From an uncultured Flavobacteriales bacterium (lineage in GTDB: Bacteria > Bacteroidota > Bacteroidia > Flavobacteriales_D > Sanyastnellaceae), in the NCBI GenBank assembly GCA_913041135.1, contig CAJWIF010000006.1, positions 1-47,847 of the forward strand: a stretch of DNA of 47,847 bases. Reading direction: 5' to 3'. Position 1 is the stretch's first letter; each line of letters starts with the position of its first letter. Below, in pieces: positions 10,610 to 18,243 of this stretch. A program made the position numbers and the translations under genes. Below the pieces are notes generated by a model, which made no database searches, was not told where the DNA came from, and was given only the letters and a program-made list of their open reading frames with translations.

Positions 10610-11899
10610 ATGGACATGGAAGAACAAGCCCACAATGACGAATTGGTCGTCGGACTCGATATCGGAACAACCAAAATTGCTTGCTTCGTAGGCCGTCGCA
10701 ACGAACATGGAAAAATTGAAATCCTTGGCTACGGAAAAAGTGAGTCAGTTGGTGTGTCACGAGGCGTCGTTGCCAACATCGAACGCACCGTCGAATCAAT
10801 CCGCAAGGCCATCGATGAAGCGGAACGCACATCTGGCGTCGCCATTGAAGTCGTCAACGTAGGGATTGCAGGGCAGCACATCAAGAGTCAGCAAACACGC
10901 GGACAGCGAACCCGCGATGACCTGGAGTCCGAAATCAGCAACGAGGACATCCAAGCACTGATTCAGGATATGTACAAGCAAGTCATGCAGCCTGGCGAAG
11001 AAATCCTGCACGTGCTTCCTCAGGAATACACTGTTGACAACGAGCAAGGCATCAAAGAGCCTGTGGGCATGAGCGGTATTCGATTGGAAGCCAACTTTCA
11101 CCTCATCATCGGCCAGATTGCAGCTATCCGCAACATCTATCGCTGCATTCAAAAGGCCAATCTTACAGTCGATCAATTGATCTTGGAGCCCTTGGCGTCA
11201 TCAGCCGCTGTTTTGAGCGAGGAAGAGAAAGAAGCCGGTGTCGCTTTGGTCGACATTGGTGGCGGTACCACTGACATTGCCATTTTTCAAGATGGAATCA
11301 TTCGGCACACCGCGGTTATTCCTTTTGGAGGCAACGTACTGACTGAAGACATCCGCCAAGGATGCCTCATCATGAAAAAACAAGCGGAACAACTCAAGCA
11401 GCGCTTTGGATCGGCCATCTCCACCGAGATGAAAGACAATGAAATCGTCTGTATTCCTGGCTTGCAAGGACGCAACGCTCGCGAGATCAGCCTGAAAAAT
11501 CTTGCTGCCATCATCGAAGCGCGCATGACTGAAATCATCGAGCATGTTCACTTTGAAATCAGAAATTCTGGTTTTTCCGATCAACTGATTGGCGGAGTCG
11601 TCCTGACCGGTGGCGGTTCGCAGTTGCGTCACGTCACCCAACTTTTTCAATACGTCACTGGATTGGACTGCCGCGTTGGCTATCCGAGTGAACACCTCGC
11701 CGAAGCTCCTGACGCGCAAGCCACTGCCCCTAGTTTCGCAACGGGAGTTGGTCTCGTCATCAAAGGATACGATCGCTTAGCTCCTAAAAGCGACTCCATC
11801 AAGGCCGACGATATCCGGAAGGATGCCGAAAAGTCTCAACACATGCGGCTTATTGACAAGCTCAAAAATTACTTCGTCGAAGAAGAAGAGGAAGACTGA
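10610..11899 (+). CDS. ftsA: Cell division protein FtsA
   Basis: Actin-like ATPase that tethers FtsZ filaments to the membrane. The 429 aa protein opens with the phosphate-1 loop GLDIGTTKIACFVG and contains the phosphate-2 segment VDIGGGTTDIAIF and the adenosine segment VVLTGGGSQLRH. The C-terminus ends in a lysine/aspartate-rich stretch followed by a possible amphipathic helix and an acidic tail, consistent with the membrane-targeting region. It sits 14 nt after ftsQ and 46 nt before ftsZ. Confidence 0.96.
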   Translation: MDMEEQAHNDELVVGLDIGTTKIACFVGRRNEHGKIEILGYGKSESVGVSRGVVANIERTVESIRKAIDEAERTSGVAIEVVNVGIAGQHIKSQQTRGQRTRDDLESEISNEDIQALIQDMYKQVMQPGEEILHVLPQEYTVDNEQGIKEPVGMSGIRLEANFHLIIGQIAAIRNIYRCIQKANLTVDQLILEPLASSAAVLSEEEKEAGVALVDIGGGTTDIAIFQDGIIRHTAVIPFGGNVLTEDIRQGCLIMKKQAEQLKQRFGSAISTEMKDNEIVCIPGLQGRNAREISLKNLAAIIEARMTEIIEHVHFEIRNSGFSDQLIGGVVLTGGGSQLRHVTQLFQYVTGLDCRVGYPSEHLAEAPDAQATAPSFATGVGLVIKGYDRLAPKSDSIKADDIRKDAEKSQHMRLIDKLKNYFVEEEEED

Positions 11900-11945
11900 A
11901 TCCTTCCTGTATTAAAGAACATCTCATTCCCTGAATTCTCCATTC

Positions 11946-13700
11946 ATGAACGATCACAACAACCCACCAGATTCAAAGGCTATTTCGCATGCTCCCATTA
12001 AAGTCATTGGAGTCGGCGGCGGCGGTTCAAATGCCGTTAACACGATGTACAACCGCGGCATAACCGGGGTCGACTTCATCGTTTGCAATACCGATGCACA
12101 AGCTTTGGATGCCAGTCCAGTGCCCGTAAAAATCCAATTGGGAGCAACGCTCACTCGAGGACAAGGCGCCGGATCATTGCCTGAAGTTGGCCGCAATGCC
12201 GCTATCGAATCCTTGGACGACGTGAAAGAATTGATTGGTGAAGATACCAGCATGGTCTTCATCACAGCAGGAATGGGCGGAGGCACCGGAACGGGTGCGG
12301 CCCCCGTGATCGCGCAAGCTGCGCGTGAGATGAACATTCTTACAGTCGGCATCGTCACCGTCCCCTTCCTTTTTGAAGGAAGACGAAGAACAGATCAAGC
12401 CAACAAAGGTCTCGCTGAGATGCGCGACGCCGTGGACACCTTGCTCATCATTCGCAATGACAAATTGCGGGAATTGTACGGCAACCTGACCATCAGAAAA
12501 GCATTTGCCAACGCAGACGAGATCTTGTGCACAGCTGCCAAAGGCATTGCGGAAGTTATCACATTGACTGGAGAAATCAATGTGGACATGAACGATGTCA
12601 ATACCGTTATGCGCAACTCAGGTCGTGCCATCATGGGTTCCGGCGTTGCCTCAGGAGAAGGGCGCGCGAGCAAGGCTGTAAGCGAAGCGCTTGAGTCACC
12701 ACTACTCAATGACTGCGACATTACAGGGGCGAACTTCGTCTTGCTCAATATCACATTCGGTACGGAGGAAATCTTGATGGACGAGATTATGGAAATCACC
12801 GACATCATTCAAGATTCCGCTGGACAATCCGCTGAGGTAATCTGGGGATATGGTGTGGATGCTTCGCTTGAAGATGATCTCTGTGTCACTGTCATTGCGA
12901 CCGGCTTTAAAGGACAAGACCTGGACAGTTCTGCACGCGTGGCTGCTCCCAAGAAAATCATGCATTTGGATGAAGACCGCGAAGTAAAAACGCCCATCCA
13001 ACCGGTACAACAGCAAGCACAGGAACCTCAAGACCGTGAGCCCTACTTGCGTTCAACAGAAGCAACGGAAGCCGTCGCGTCACAGGATGAAACGGACACC
13101 TTTGATTTTGTGGGCGTCGAAGACACGGGAGACCACAGCACAGAGGATGATTCAGGATTGCATTTTCAATTGATCAAAAAGGAGGAAGAAATGGACGATA
13201 CGGCTCCTTCCATTGCTCCCAATCCTGGTAACGAAACGCCAGAAATCACTGTGTACACGTTAGACAGCGACCCTTTGCCTTTGACTTCTGACACTCCTGA
13301 CTTGGAAGGGATCAACTTCCTGGAGAAGTCAGAACCGGTCAAAACACCCGACGCGCCGATCACTCCACCTCTTTCCTTCACTGGAATTTCCCGTGACACT
13401 GAAGAGCCAAAACCCAGTGCTAAACCGGCATACACTGCCCCTGCTGATGCCGCCAAGACCCATGTCAACCGCACACAACGCATCCAGCAATACACCCGGA
13501 AATTAAAAACTCCAGGGGGACTAGCCGACTTGGAAGCTGAACCTGCATTCAAGCGTCGTCATGTCGTCCTGGATGACGTGGACCATTCTTCAACTTCAAA
13601 AGTGAGCCGTTTCAATCTGAGCGAAACCATCGATGAAGAGGGCGAAAGCCACATCGAATTGCGCAACGACAATCCATTTCTACACGATAACGTCGATTGA
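11946..13700 (+). CDS. ftsZ: Cell division GTPase FtsZ with long C-terminal linker
   Basis: Tubulin-like GTPase forming the division ring. The N-terminal GVGGGGSNAVN loop and the tubulin signature GGGTGTG (111-117) are intact. The globular core ends near residue 320 and is followed by an unusually long linker of about 260 residues. The linker is rich in acidic residues, proline and threonine and probably disordered. The protein ends in a short conserved-looking tail (NPFLHDNVD), which probably binds FtsA. At 584 aa it is far longer than E. coli FtsZ (383 aa); long linkers are common in Bacteroidota. The stop codon is 2 nt before the next gene. Confidence 0.97.
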   Translation: MNDHNNPPDSKAISHAPIKVIGVGGGGSNAVNTMYNRGITGVDFIVCNTDAQALDASPVPVKIQLGATLTRGQGAGSLPEVGRNAAIESLDDVKELIGEDTSMVFITAGMGGGTGTGAAPVIAQAAREMNILTVGIVTVPFLFEGRRRTDQANKGLAEMRDAVDTLLIIRNDKLRELYGNLTIRKAFANADEILCTAAKGIAEVITLTGEINVDMNDVNTVMRNSGRAIMGSGVASGEGRASKAVSEALESPLLNDCDITGANFVLLNITFGTEEILMDEIMEITDIIQDSAGQSAEVIWGYGVDASLEDDLCVTVIATGFKGQDLDSSARVAAPKKIMHLDEDREVKTPIQPVQQQAQEPQDREPYLRSTEATEAVASQDETDTFDFVGVEDTGDHSTEDDSGLHFQLIKKEEEMDDTAPSIAPNPGNETPEITVYTLDSDPLPLTSDTPDLEGINFLEKSEPVKTPDAPITPPLSFTGISRDTEEPKPSAKPAYTAPADAAKTHVNRTQRIQQYTRKLKTPGGLADLEAEPAFKRRHVVLDDVDHSSTSKVSRFNLSETIDEEGESHIELRNDNPFLHDNVD

Positions 13701-13702
13701 TC

Positions 13703-14161
13703 ATGTCCCTATACACCACCATATCTGATGGCATCAAAGATGCCATGCGTGCCAAAGACAAGGTGCGTCTATCTGCACTTCGAGACGTCAAGAGTAAGCT
13801 TATGCTCGAAGCCACCAAAACAGGTGTTGACGGCGACGCGATTGAAGATGCCAAAGCCATGGCCATCTTGAACAAATTGTACAAGCAGCGCACCGAAACA
13901 GCGACCTTATACGCGGAACAAGGAAGGCCTGATCTTGAAGCAGAGGAAAGAGCACAAGCCTCCGTTATTGAGGCTTACCTGCCCCAGCAACTCAGTGAAG
14001 AGGAAATTGAGCAACGCGTCAAAACCATCCTCGCTGAGATGGGAGCGACAACCATGGCTGATATGGGTCGGGCGATGGGAGCGGCAAATGCTGCCATGTC
14101 TGGTCAAGCCGACGGAAAAATCATTTCTCGCTTCGTCAAAATCGCTCTTCAAAATAACTAA
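13703..14161 (+). CDS. GatB/YqeY-domain protein
   Basis: Small cytoplasmic protein of the YqeY family, related to the tail domain of the GatB amidotransferase subunit. The 152 aa product matches the family length (about 150) and has the typical N-terminal KDAMRAKDKVRLSALR segment, a central EAYLPQQLSEEE segment and a C-terminal GMA/ADGK-type region. A tRNA-binding role has been suggested for the family, but no function is firmly established. The ATG at 13703 lies 2 nt after the ftsZ stop. A TTG at 13697 would overlap ftsZ and is less likely. It is probably the last gene of the dcw transcript. Confidence 0.88.
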   Translation: MSLYTTISDGIKDAMRAKDKVRLSALRDVKSKLMLEATKTGVDGDAIEDAKAMAILNKLYKQRTETATLYAEQGRPDLEAEERAQASVIEAYLPQQLSEEEIEQRVKTILAEMGATTMADMGRAMGAANAAMSGQADGKIISRFVKIALQNN

Positions 14162-14175
14162 TCAATGAGTTGTTA

Positions 14176-14190
14176 GCGTTTGTGAAACGC
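14176..14190. other. Perfect short hairpin after the dcw operon
   Basis: GCGTTT, a three-base loop and AAACGC form a perfect 6-bp stem 15 nt after the yqeY stop. No T-run follows, so it is not a convincing intrinsic terminator. It may still stabilise the 3' end of the transcript. Confidence 0.3.
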
Positions 14191-14276
14191 AATTGCTGAG
14201 TAGGCAATGCGGTTACCTTCGCGGTTCGCAAAACAGTTTGCTTCCGATTCTTATCATCTCATTCAAATTCCGCCTC

Positions 14277-14951
14277 ATGAAGTTTTTTAATTATTCAAGC
14301 CTCTCTGCCTTTTTAGTTGCCGGTGCATTGCTCTCTTGCAACCAACCAGCCACTACAGAAAGTATCGCTGAGGCCAAGCCTGAAGAAACGGGAGAAATCA
14401 AGGTCGTATCGACGCTTTCATTTTCTGATGGCAAATACATCGTTGACAACGGCACAAGCACGTGCAATTGGGTTGGGAAAGAAGCCTCAGGATCAAGTCA
14501 CACCGGTGACATTGGCTTCCACAAAGGAAGCATCAGCATTCTAAACAATGCATTCGGTTCCGCATTTGTTGGTATCAACATGAATAGCATCAATTGTACC
14601 GATTTGGACGAAGGAGGAAAAGAACGACTCGAAGGCCACCTGAAATCCGATGATTTCTTTGGTACTGAGCAACATCCCTACGCATTGCTCGCTGTAGAGG
14701 CGGTCAAAACAAAGGGAACTGAATCCGTAGCAGTGGGTAAACTGACGATTAAAGGCATCACGCAACCGGTTGGCTTTCCAATCACCTTGCAAAAGGATGG
14801 CGATGACATTATCGTCGATGGCACATTGACATTCGACCGTTCTGATTTCGATGTTCGATTTCGATCTGACAAGTGGTTTTCAGACCTTGGCGATAAGCTC
14901 ATCTACAACGATATTGACTTGACGGTTCACATTGAGGCTCGACCCGAGTGA
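14277..14951 (+). CDS. YceI-like domain lipoprotein
   Basis: Probable periplasm-facing lipoprotein with a YceI-like lipocalin fold. Members bind polyisoprenoids or related amphiphiles; the ligand here is unknown. The ATG at 14277 gives 224 aa starting with a lysine, a hydrophobic stretch and an LLSC lipobox (Cys21). The YceI domain runs from about residue 50 to the end: an N-terminal strand pair, a central segment with the LKSDDFF element and the C-terminal DGTLTFDRSDFDVRF strand. The frame is open upstream to 14193, but that extension lacks a signal peptide. It is a single gene bounded downstream by a strong terminator-like hairpin. Confidence 0.85.
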   Translation: MKFFNYSSLSAFLVAGALLSCNQPATTESIAEAKPEETGEIKVVSTLSFSDGKYIVDNGTSTCNWVGKEASGSSHTGDIGFHKGSISILNNAFGSAFVGINMNSINCTDLDEGGKERLEGHLKSDDFFGTEQHPYALLAVEAVKTKGTESVAVGKLTIKGITQPVGFPITLQKDGDDIIVDGTLTFDRSDFDVRFRSDKWFSDLGDKLIYNDIDLTVHIEARPE

Positions 14952-14970
14952 ACGCAAACATCGAGTGAGA

Positions 14971-15006
14971 AAAGGGCCCAAGCGCAACACTGCACTTGGG
15001 CCCTTT
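14971..15006. terminator. Intrinsic terminator, probably bidirectional
   Basis: A perfect 12-bp inverted repeat (AAAGGGCCCAAG with CTTGGGCCCTTT) surrounds a 12-nt loop, 20 nt after the YceI gene. The A-tract on one side and T-tract on the other suit termination on either strand, although the T-run is short. Confidence 0.7.
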
Positions 15007-15047
15007 GCGTTGAATAGCTTTATCTTTCTGCCACAATAAGACGTGAT

Positions 15048-16109
15048 ATGCGTTGGACAAATTACTTCACACACCCGGGAGACAACCGGTACTATGTCTT
15101 TGCCTTTGGGGAAGAGCTGCACGCCAATGCCTTTGAAAATCGTTTGAACGATTTAGGGATCGTCCATGAAAAACATCTCGAAACTGCGGAAGGTCACTCA
15201 ACCGGCCGCAATGAATGGCTCTTTGGCGTACACCGTGATTATTTCAAAAAGGCCTTGGAAGCGAATCACTTGGTGCATGCTGAATTTCGAGATAAGTTCA
15301 TTCCGGTGTCCGGTGTCCGATGGAGCCTCCTCATTGGCACCTTGGCAGTTATTCTCTTCGCTCTTGCTGGAGCTTGGACACAGCGTGCTCAAGCGCAGAC
15401 CATGCCAAATGGAAACGACTGGCAAATCGCCGTATCCACGACCTGGCTCACCCCAATCGAAGCGTTGGGCGCTGAGCCCGTTACCGTTTCTGAAGATGGT
15501 CTCGATCTGGAGTGGACACCAACCGGAGGAAGCAGTTTTGGCGTGCGCTTGTTGCGTCGGTTTCCCTCAGCTTGGAGCATTGAAACCGGACTGGAAACGG
15601 TCCGCTACACCTCTGATTGGTCCTTGATTTTTCACCCTGGGTTTGACAATCCACAAGAACCACCGGGCACTCCATTATCAGACACCTTGTCTTTAAGAAC
15701 ATCTCGCTATCGGATACCTCTTTTAGCGCGCACACATGTTCAAATCAACGATCGATCTTTATTGACGGCGGCAGCTGGATTGAGTTTCGACTATCTGTTG
15801 AGTGATGCCTTTACCACCGGATCCCAATCCGAGGGACCGATCTACAGCGACTACTTGATTGAAGAAAACCGCCAACACCGAGCCACTTTGCCATTGCGCG
15901 TAGAACTGGGCTGGGAAATTCTACCGACCCAGCGCTTGGGCCCTGCGCGAAAGCGGCCTGGCGTTTATCTCGGAGTCATGTTTTGGAGAGAGTGGAATGC
16001 CAACCGCTGGGGAGAAGCCACTTGGACGCGGCAATTGGAAACCGCCGATGTTCGACTCTATATGGGCCAAGCGGCGTTCGCTTTGGAATTTAGGCTGATC
16101 CTACCCTAG
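15048..16109 (+). CDS. Unrecognised two-part protein: small soluble domain, membrane segment, outer-membrane-like domain
   Basis: I do not recognise this as a single known family. Residues 1-85 form a soluble, aromatic-rich domain without a signal peptide. Residues about 88-112 are strongly hydrophobic and end in an AQAQ site that looks exactly like a signal peptide with its cleavage position. Residues about 115-353 look like a Bacteroidota outer-membrane beta-barrel or periplasmic protein, with alternating strand-like segments and repeated aromatic/charged ends. Taken literally, a cytoplasmic domain is joined to an exported barrel, which is topologically odd. Either two genes have fused, or the exported part starts internally, for instance at the in-frame GTG at 15306. 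The gene ends convergently with the nitroreductase, the two stops sharing CTAG. Confidence 0.6.
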   Translation: MRWTNYFTHPGDNRYYVFAFGEELHANAFENRLNDLGIVHEKHLETAEGHSTGRNEWLFGVHRDYFKKALEANHLVHAEFRDKFIPVSGVRWSLLIGTLAVILFALAGAWTQRAQAQTMPNGNDWQIAVSTTWLTPIEALGAEPVTVSEDGLDLEWTPTGGSSFGVRLLRRFPSAWSIETGLETVRYTSDWSLIFHPGFDNPQEPPGTPLSDTLSLRTSRYRIPLLARTHVQINDRSLLTAAAGLSFDYLLSDAFTTGSQSEGPIYSDYLIEENRQHRATLPLRVELGWEILPTQRLGPARKRPGVYLGVMFWREWNANRWGEATWTRQLETADVRLYMGQAAFALEFRLILP

Positions 16110-16705
16110 CCTTCTGAAGGCGCTTGATCCACCCATTGGGTCACATACTCCAAAGGCTTCCGATGGCTCACAGGCCATGATTCTTCGGGGTATCCCATGT
16201 AAAAGAATCCCAATACCTGCCCGTTGGCTGGCAATCCAGCAAATTCCCTCACCTCAGCCAGATGAATGAATTGGGGAGTCGACCAAAAACCGCCTATGCC
16301 ATGCGCTGTGCACGTCAGGTACATGTTTTGCACGGCACATGCTACAGCCAACATTTCGTCCTGCTCACCAATTCGGCCCGTCACGTCGGGAACCATACCG
16401 ATCACCACCATCGCCGAAACACGCTCGCCTCTTCGTTCGAGTTTTTCGAATTTCGATGCTGAAAAGGCATCTCCTGAGGCCACCTTGTACCAATGAGAGA
16501 GCTTCGGACCAATGGCCCGCATTCCTTCACCCACATATGCCGTAAACCTCCACGGCTGGGTCATGCCATGCGTTGGTGCCCAGGTCGCATTGGTCAGCGC
16601 CAGTTCCACAATTTCACGATGCACTTTTCTCCCCGAGAACTTCTCCGGTGATAAGCTTCTCCGGTCGCGAATCAAATCATTAACCTCTGACAAGTTGTGG
16701 CGCAT
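16106..16705 (-). CDS. Nitroreductase family protein
   Basis: FMN-dependent oxidoreductase of the nitroreductase superfamily, cytoplasmic, probably using NAD(P)H; the substrate cannot be read from sequence. The 199 aa protein begins with the DRRS segment (RDRRSLSPEKF) that contacts the FMN phosphate, followed by the NATWAPTHGMTQPWRF segment with the conserved N/P/W positions. The GIGGFWSTP segment and C-terminal LGFFYMGYPEE complete the fold. It resembles the YdjA type in size. The ATG is at 16705, with a good -7 box just upstream. It converges with the preceding + strand gene, overlapping by 4 nt. Confidence 0.9.
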   Translation of the reverse strand: MRHNLSEVNDLIRDRRSLSPEKFSGRKVHREIVELALTNATWAPTHGMTQPWRFTAYVGEGMRAIGPKLSHWYKVASGDAFSASKFEKLERRGERVSAMVVIGMVPDVTGRIGEQDEMLAVACAVQNMYLTCTAHGIGGFWSTPQFIHLAEVREFAGLPANGQVLGFFYMGYPEESWPVSHRKPLEYVTQWVDQAPSEG

Positions 16706-16738
16706 GGATTGAGTTTGAATGGGTGAGTACCAACGCTA

Positions 16739-16746
16739 CAAAGTTA
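16739..16746 (-). promoter_or_regulatory. Candidate Bacteroidota -7 box for the nitroreductase gene
   Basis: On the minus strand the sequence reads TAACTTTG, an exact match to the Bacteroidota TAnnTTTG -7 consensus, ending 34 nt before the ATG. No clear TTG -33 box was seen at the expected distance. The same octamer precedes guaB in this window. Confidence 0.45.
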
Positions 16747-16818
16747 AGGATAGCGAGCAGCTGATAGTAGATAAACTCCAGGCTACCATGCGCTCCTTTT
16801 TTGTTCTACTTTTCGGTC

Positions 16819-18234
16819 ATGCGAACGATGTATCTTCTTTGTGCAGGGGCTTTCATTTCCTCTGCAGCTTTCGGACAATCCCCCTCCGAATCCACTGACA
16901 GCTTGAACATTCGAAGCCTATATGATGAGGTCTTGCTCAACGGGGAGGCCTACGAAAACCTCCGGACACTCACGAAAGACATTGGCCACCGTTTGAGCGG
17001 TTCCGAAAGTGCCGGAAAGGCCATGGCATGGGGCGCAGAAGTGATGCGGTTGTATGGAGCTGATGATGTCCGCATTATGCCTGTCATGGTGCCGCATTGG
17101 ACGCGAGGAAACGTGGCCAACGCAACAGCCCATTGGGGCAATGGCGAAAGCAAGAAACTGCACGTCACGGCATTGGGAGGTTCGGTTGGGACTCCCTCAA
17201 ATACTGAGATAATCGCCAACGTAACCGTCGTTAAGCGCTTATCGGAATTAAAGGAGTTGCCCTCCCATGAAACGGAGGGACGTATCGTTTTGTTTAACCG
17301 GCCCATGGACCCTGTTCAAATCAATACGGGATCGGCTTATGGAGGCGCCTATGATCAGCGTGGCAACGGAGCCAGCGCTGCAGCGGATGTTGGAGCCATT
17401 GGTGCATTGGTGCGTTCGTTGACCCACGCGTTGGATACACTTCCTCACACGGGAGCGATGCGCTACCAGGACGACATCCCTAAAATCCCCGCTGCTGCTA
17501 TCTCAACTGTAGATGCTGCCTGGTTGGCAAAGGCCGTTCAAGCAAATCCCGAATTGGAAATACGTCTAGAAATGGATTGTGAAGCGTTTGAAGATGTGGA
17601 ACAAGGCAACGTCATCGGGACCTGGTATGGGACCGAATTGCCCGATGAGATTATCACCCTTGGAGGACATTTGGATTCTTGGGACATCGGAGAAGGCGCT
17701 CATGACGACGGCGCTGGGGTAGTCCACACCTTGGAGGTGCTTCGCCTTCTCAAGGCCATCGGGTATGAACCGAGACGCACATTGCGGTTTGTTCTGTTCA
17801 TCAACGAAGAAAATGGAAATCGAGGAGGCATTGCCTATGCTGAGAAGGCGCGCGAGGAAATGGAGGAGACCGATCGGGTCCACATCGCAGCTTTGGAATC
17901 CGACGCCGGTGGATTTGTTCCACGTGGCTTTCGCATCGACGCTTCCGATGATGTCACCACACTTATGCGAACGTGGACCGATTTATTTGACCCGTACAAC
18001 ATTCATCAATTCAGACGCGGAGGTGCTGGCGTTGACATCTCTCCCCTCAAAGAATTGACTCCACGACCAACTTTGGTAGGGCTGAGCCCTGATGGCCAGC
18101 GGTATTTTGATTTCCATCACAGCGCTCAAGATGTCTTCGAAAACGTACACAAACGCGAGTTGGAGCTTGGTGCGGCAACATTTGCAGCAGCTGTTCTATT
18201 GCTTGATCAGCACTTACCTTCTCCAACTCCTTGA
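16819..18234 (+). CDS. Secreted M28-family zinc metallopeptidase
   Basis: Exported aminopeptidase-like enzyme of peptidase family M28. The ATG at 16819 gives 471 aa with a signal peptide (hydrophobic core, cleavage after AAFGQ). The upstream TTG at 16801 is less likely. The metal-binding pattern is complete: GGHLDSWD (H284, D286), HDDGAG (D296 or D297), NEENG (E330/E331), ESDAGG (D362) and a C-terminal HHSAQD (H434). A protease-associated-like region probably occupies about 120-260. A role in peptide scavenging is inferred. It stands alone, converging with the FG-GAP gene whose stop lies 10 nt away. No C-terminal sorting domain was seen. Confidence 0.9.
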   Translation: MRTMYLLCAGAFISSAAFGQSPSESTDSLNIRSLYDEVLLNGEAYENLRTLTKDIGHRLSGSESAGKAMAWGAEVMRLYGADDVRIMPVMVPHWTRGNVANATAHWGNGESKKLHVTALGGSVGTPSNTEIIANVTVVKRLSELKELPSHETEGRIVLFNRPMDPVQINTGSAYGGAYDQRGNGASAAADVGAIGALVRSLTHALDTLPHTGAMRYQDDIPKIPAAAISTVDAAWLAKAVQANPELEIRLEMDCEAFEDVEQGNVIGTWYGTELPDEIITLGGHLDSWDIGEGAHDDGAGVVHTLEVLRLLKAIGYEPRRTLRFVLFINEENGNRGGIAYAEKAREEMEETDRVHIAALESDAGGFVPRGFRIDASDDVTTLMRTWTDLFDPYNIHQFRRGGAGVDISPLKELTPRPTLVGLSPDGQRYFDFHHSAQDVFENVHKRELELGAATFAAAVLLLDQHLPSPTP

Positions 18235-18243
18235 AATCTCCCA

